Positions 61,742 through 64,000 of a stretch of 64,000 nucleotides of DNA are shown here, one piece after another. Both the position numbers and the translations under genes were made by a program. The stretch comes from Jacaranda mimosifolia (taxonomy: Eukaryota > Streptophyta > Magnoliopsida > Lamiales > Bignoniaceae), in assembly GCA_018894105.1 (NCBI GenBank), contig CM032118.1, positions 29,616,690 through 29,680,689 of the forward strand. Reading direction: 5' to 3'. Position 1 is the first letter of the stretch; the number at the start of each line of letters is the position of its first letter. Below the pieces are notes generated by a model, which worked only from the letters and a program-made list of their open reading frames with translations, was not told the origin of the DNA and searched no databases.

Positions 61742-62127
61742 CTATGCAGGAGCACCTCCAGTCTGGTGCAACATAGCATCTATCTCGTCACCATCCTCCA
61801 TTTCCAGTTGTAAAAGGGAACAGAAGAAAACAATGCTACAGAGTTACACTCATGTCCATGAAGGCTTTGAAGGTATGTGTGTGCATGTGTGTGTGTGTCG
61901 AGTTACACTCATGTCCATGAAGGCTTTGAAGGTATGTGTGTGCATGTGTGTGTCACACACACACACACAGACAGTAGAGTTGAGAACGTCTGCTCTGCCC
62001 AGAGACGACGACCATAAAAAAGGAACGCAATGGAGCTGATGTCCACCGATTGTCGATTACAATAAGCATTCATGAGTCTCTTTAGTTGTGTGCTTCTCTT
62101 GATTCTAAAAAACACTTCATGCTCTTC
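61742..62127 (-). pseudogene. SUMO pseudogene (exons 2 and 3 of a second copy)
   Basis: The exon 2 homologue lies at 62127-61987 and reads [20 protein letters not shown], then an IAFLF block; exon 3 is 61807-61742 (LEMEDGDEIDAMLHQTGG, APA, stop TAG). Compared with the gene at 21566-23811: the exon 2 acceptor AG is gone (TAT precedes it), the last three codons (Pro-Asp-Glu) and the donor GT of exon 2 are missing, and the exon 3 acceptor is AA in place of [10 protein letters not shown] has become FYGRRLWA. Exon 1 is not found to the right within the window. Intron 2 survives, so the copy arose by DNA duplication and not from mRNA. Orientation is the same as the intact gene, about 40 kb away. 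Confidence 0.88.
61841..61953. repeat. 59-bp tandem duplication with TG/CA tract in the SUMO pseudogene intron
   Basis: The unit starting gagttacactcatgtccatg begins at 61841 and again at 61900 and is near-perfect. Each unit ends in a TG run. The second TG run is followed directly by a CA run (61953-61970), so TG and CA tracts can pair as a hairpin. The duplication accounts for most of the extra intron length compared with the intact gene. Confidence 0.9.
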
Positions 62128-64000
62128 ATAATTTTTCGTGCTTATTCACTTTTTTGAAGTATATTTTAGTTATTTTGCTTATTTTGATATAGTTACAGTT
62201 GTGAGAGGCTATAGCTTTTAAGGATATTTTAGCCATTTAAATATATTTTTTAGGTATATATTTGCTTGGAATGGCAGAGCAAGAGGGCGAAGTGGAGGCG
62301 GTTAGGCATGTTGGAAGCAAAGACTTTTGAAGGAGTTTTCATTTGAATAAAGAAGAGAGTAAAAAGAGAGAAGTGGAGATGAATTCTTACGTAAAATGTA
62401 GAAATATATTAATTGATTGGTGAACATTAGTACAATAATTAAATTAGTTTCCAAATCCTTCTAACCATTTAAATATTCCATCTAAATTGTTTCATATTTA
62501 TAATTTTACAATCTAGATTTTAATAATTGTTAATTGTCACATATTATATTTCCATTCTATTTTATATGGGAAGTCGGTATTTTGTTGGTAATTAGTCAAA
62601 ATTTTATCCTACTACAAATTTCTTGTAATTTTAATTTGTTTTATGAAGAGTACGTAAAATTGTTAGTGGACATTAAGTAAAATATTTAAATTAATTGAAA
62701 AAATCTTTTTACCCTATACCTCTAGCTAATTTATTGTCATTATTATGAATGGTAAAATAATTGAAAATATATGATTATATTGCAATAATAATATTTTAAA
62801 TAATGAAAAGCAGAGTCTGAAGAGTGAAATTTTGATATTGGCAATCATATAAGTTACGTTAATAAATATTGCATTTGTTTCAATCTTATAATTTTTTAAA
62901 AAACTTTTTAAAAAGTATATTTTTTTATTACATAATGGTATGATACTATTGACTTTTAGTTATAATTTTTAGAATACATGTAAAAATTTTAAATTTAATA
63001 TAAATTCTACATCCTACCAAATTTAAAATCTAGAAATGGAATCAAAGTTGTATTATATATATTTTACACGAGCCGTGGACTAAATATGGATGATTGGATT
63101 CATTTTCAAAAGGCAATTTTCCAAAATGAGGTCTGGAAATGAATAGAATTTGCTTGAGCAACTTCATTTTCAACTAAAATATAATTATTTTGTGTTTTCA
63201 TACCTATACTATCTCTTTAAAATTTTAAGATACTTATATTATTTTAAAAATAATTAAAATTTATCAACTAATAATTTCATAAACGACAAATAGTCAAATA
63301 CCCAATAAAGAGTCGTAACATATAAAAATTTCAATCATGTGCTTAAAATGACAAACACATCATACAAGAATGATAAAATGACCATCATACCCCCTAAATA
63401 ACCTAAATGATATATAAATACTTAAAATAAATTAAACAGAGTTAAATTCATTTTAGTATATGGGGTAGGTGTCAAATACACCCCCCCCTACGTACTGCCA
63501 AAACCTTCAAATACCTATCCTCAAAGTTATCTGACATTAGTAAAATAGTTGACGGTGTTAAAATTTTACAATAAATTACTGATTTAACCTCAAAAATAAC
63601 TAAATAACATAAAAACCTGAGATACGTGGCATTTTTTTTTCCTGTGTAGACAAATTTATCCTTGGCATAAAGAAAAATGTGATTGGAAATAAACAAGTAT
63701 ATTCAGCTTACTTTTCGTGTCACTCATAAAGAAAAACCCTAAAATATCATCCCAAAATTTTAAAAAACATACAATAGAAATTTGATGGTGAATATTTAAA
63801 GATATAATGCCTATCTGTGGAGGAACAAGTAAATTGATTTTTGACGAGTTGTCTAAAATTAATTGGTTAGTATATCTCAACCTTGAAAACCTAAAATTTT
63901 GGGATTCTTTTCAATTTTCTTATTCAATTAGAGTTTTACAGAGTAATGATAAATTATAAGTAAAATATAACAAAACCCTACATATTATTATAGATTTTTT
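62128..64000. other. AT-rich DNA with no gene
   Basis: No SUMO exon 1 or other gene was recognised. Near 63460-63545 the text (ggtgtcaaatacacccccccc, quoted in part, then cttcaaatacctatcctcaa) resembles the end of a MULE terminal repeat. No partner end is in the window. Confidence 0.45.

Overview
The window is nuclear DNA from a flowering plant, most likely a eudicot. It is AT-rich and gene-poor. It holds a SUMO gene with plant-type introns and plant lineages of transposable elements: Tat-lineage Ty3/Gypsy, Ty1/Copia with an initiator-Met primer site, an L1-type LINE, hAT, MULE and MITE elements. No tRNA, rRNA, CRISPR array or bacterial-type operon was seen. All coordinates and motifs were read by eye from the sequence; no alignment or database search was run.

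Layout. 70-2160 is an LTR of a Copia family that returns at 36.5-45.2 kb. 3270-18980 is one 5'-truncated LINE interrupted twice. A 569-bp hAT element (6406-6974) sits in its RNase H region. A second hAT element (7066-18747) sits 91 bp further on and was itself split by a complete Tat-type Gypsy element (Gypsy-1, 7219-18068). 21566-23811 (minus) is an intact three-exon SUMO gene, the clearest host gene here. 25455-27924 is a Mutator-like element with ~145-bp terminal inverted repeats, a truncated transposase and an apparently intact two-exon gene for a GRF zinc-finger/coiled-coil/membrane protein. 28202-34145 holds two ~2.9-kb LTRs in opposite orientation, 98 bp apart. 34980-36130 is a compound minisatellite. 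36554-45170 is a decayed Copia element on the minus strand. 47809-60601 is a second complete Tat-type Gypsy element (Gypsy-2, minus), apparently inserted in a MITE. 61742-62127 (minus) is a second, broken SUMO copy.

Shared design. Gypsy-1 and Gypsy-2 have the same unusual layout. Gag and pol, including a second RNase H, run on the minus strand. They are followed by a tandem-repeat 3' region and then by a gene in the opposite direction, next to the 3' LTR and preceded by its own TATAAATA box. The antisense genes differ: Gypsy-1 carries a 'putative gypsy-type transposon' (Transposase_28-like) plus coiled-coil protein, and Gypsy-2 a plant mobile domain (PMD) plus coiled-coil protein. All the retroelement genes are broken by stops and frameshifts. 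Only the SUMO gene and the MULE-borne GRF gene read as intact.
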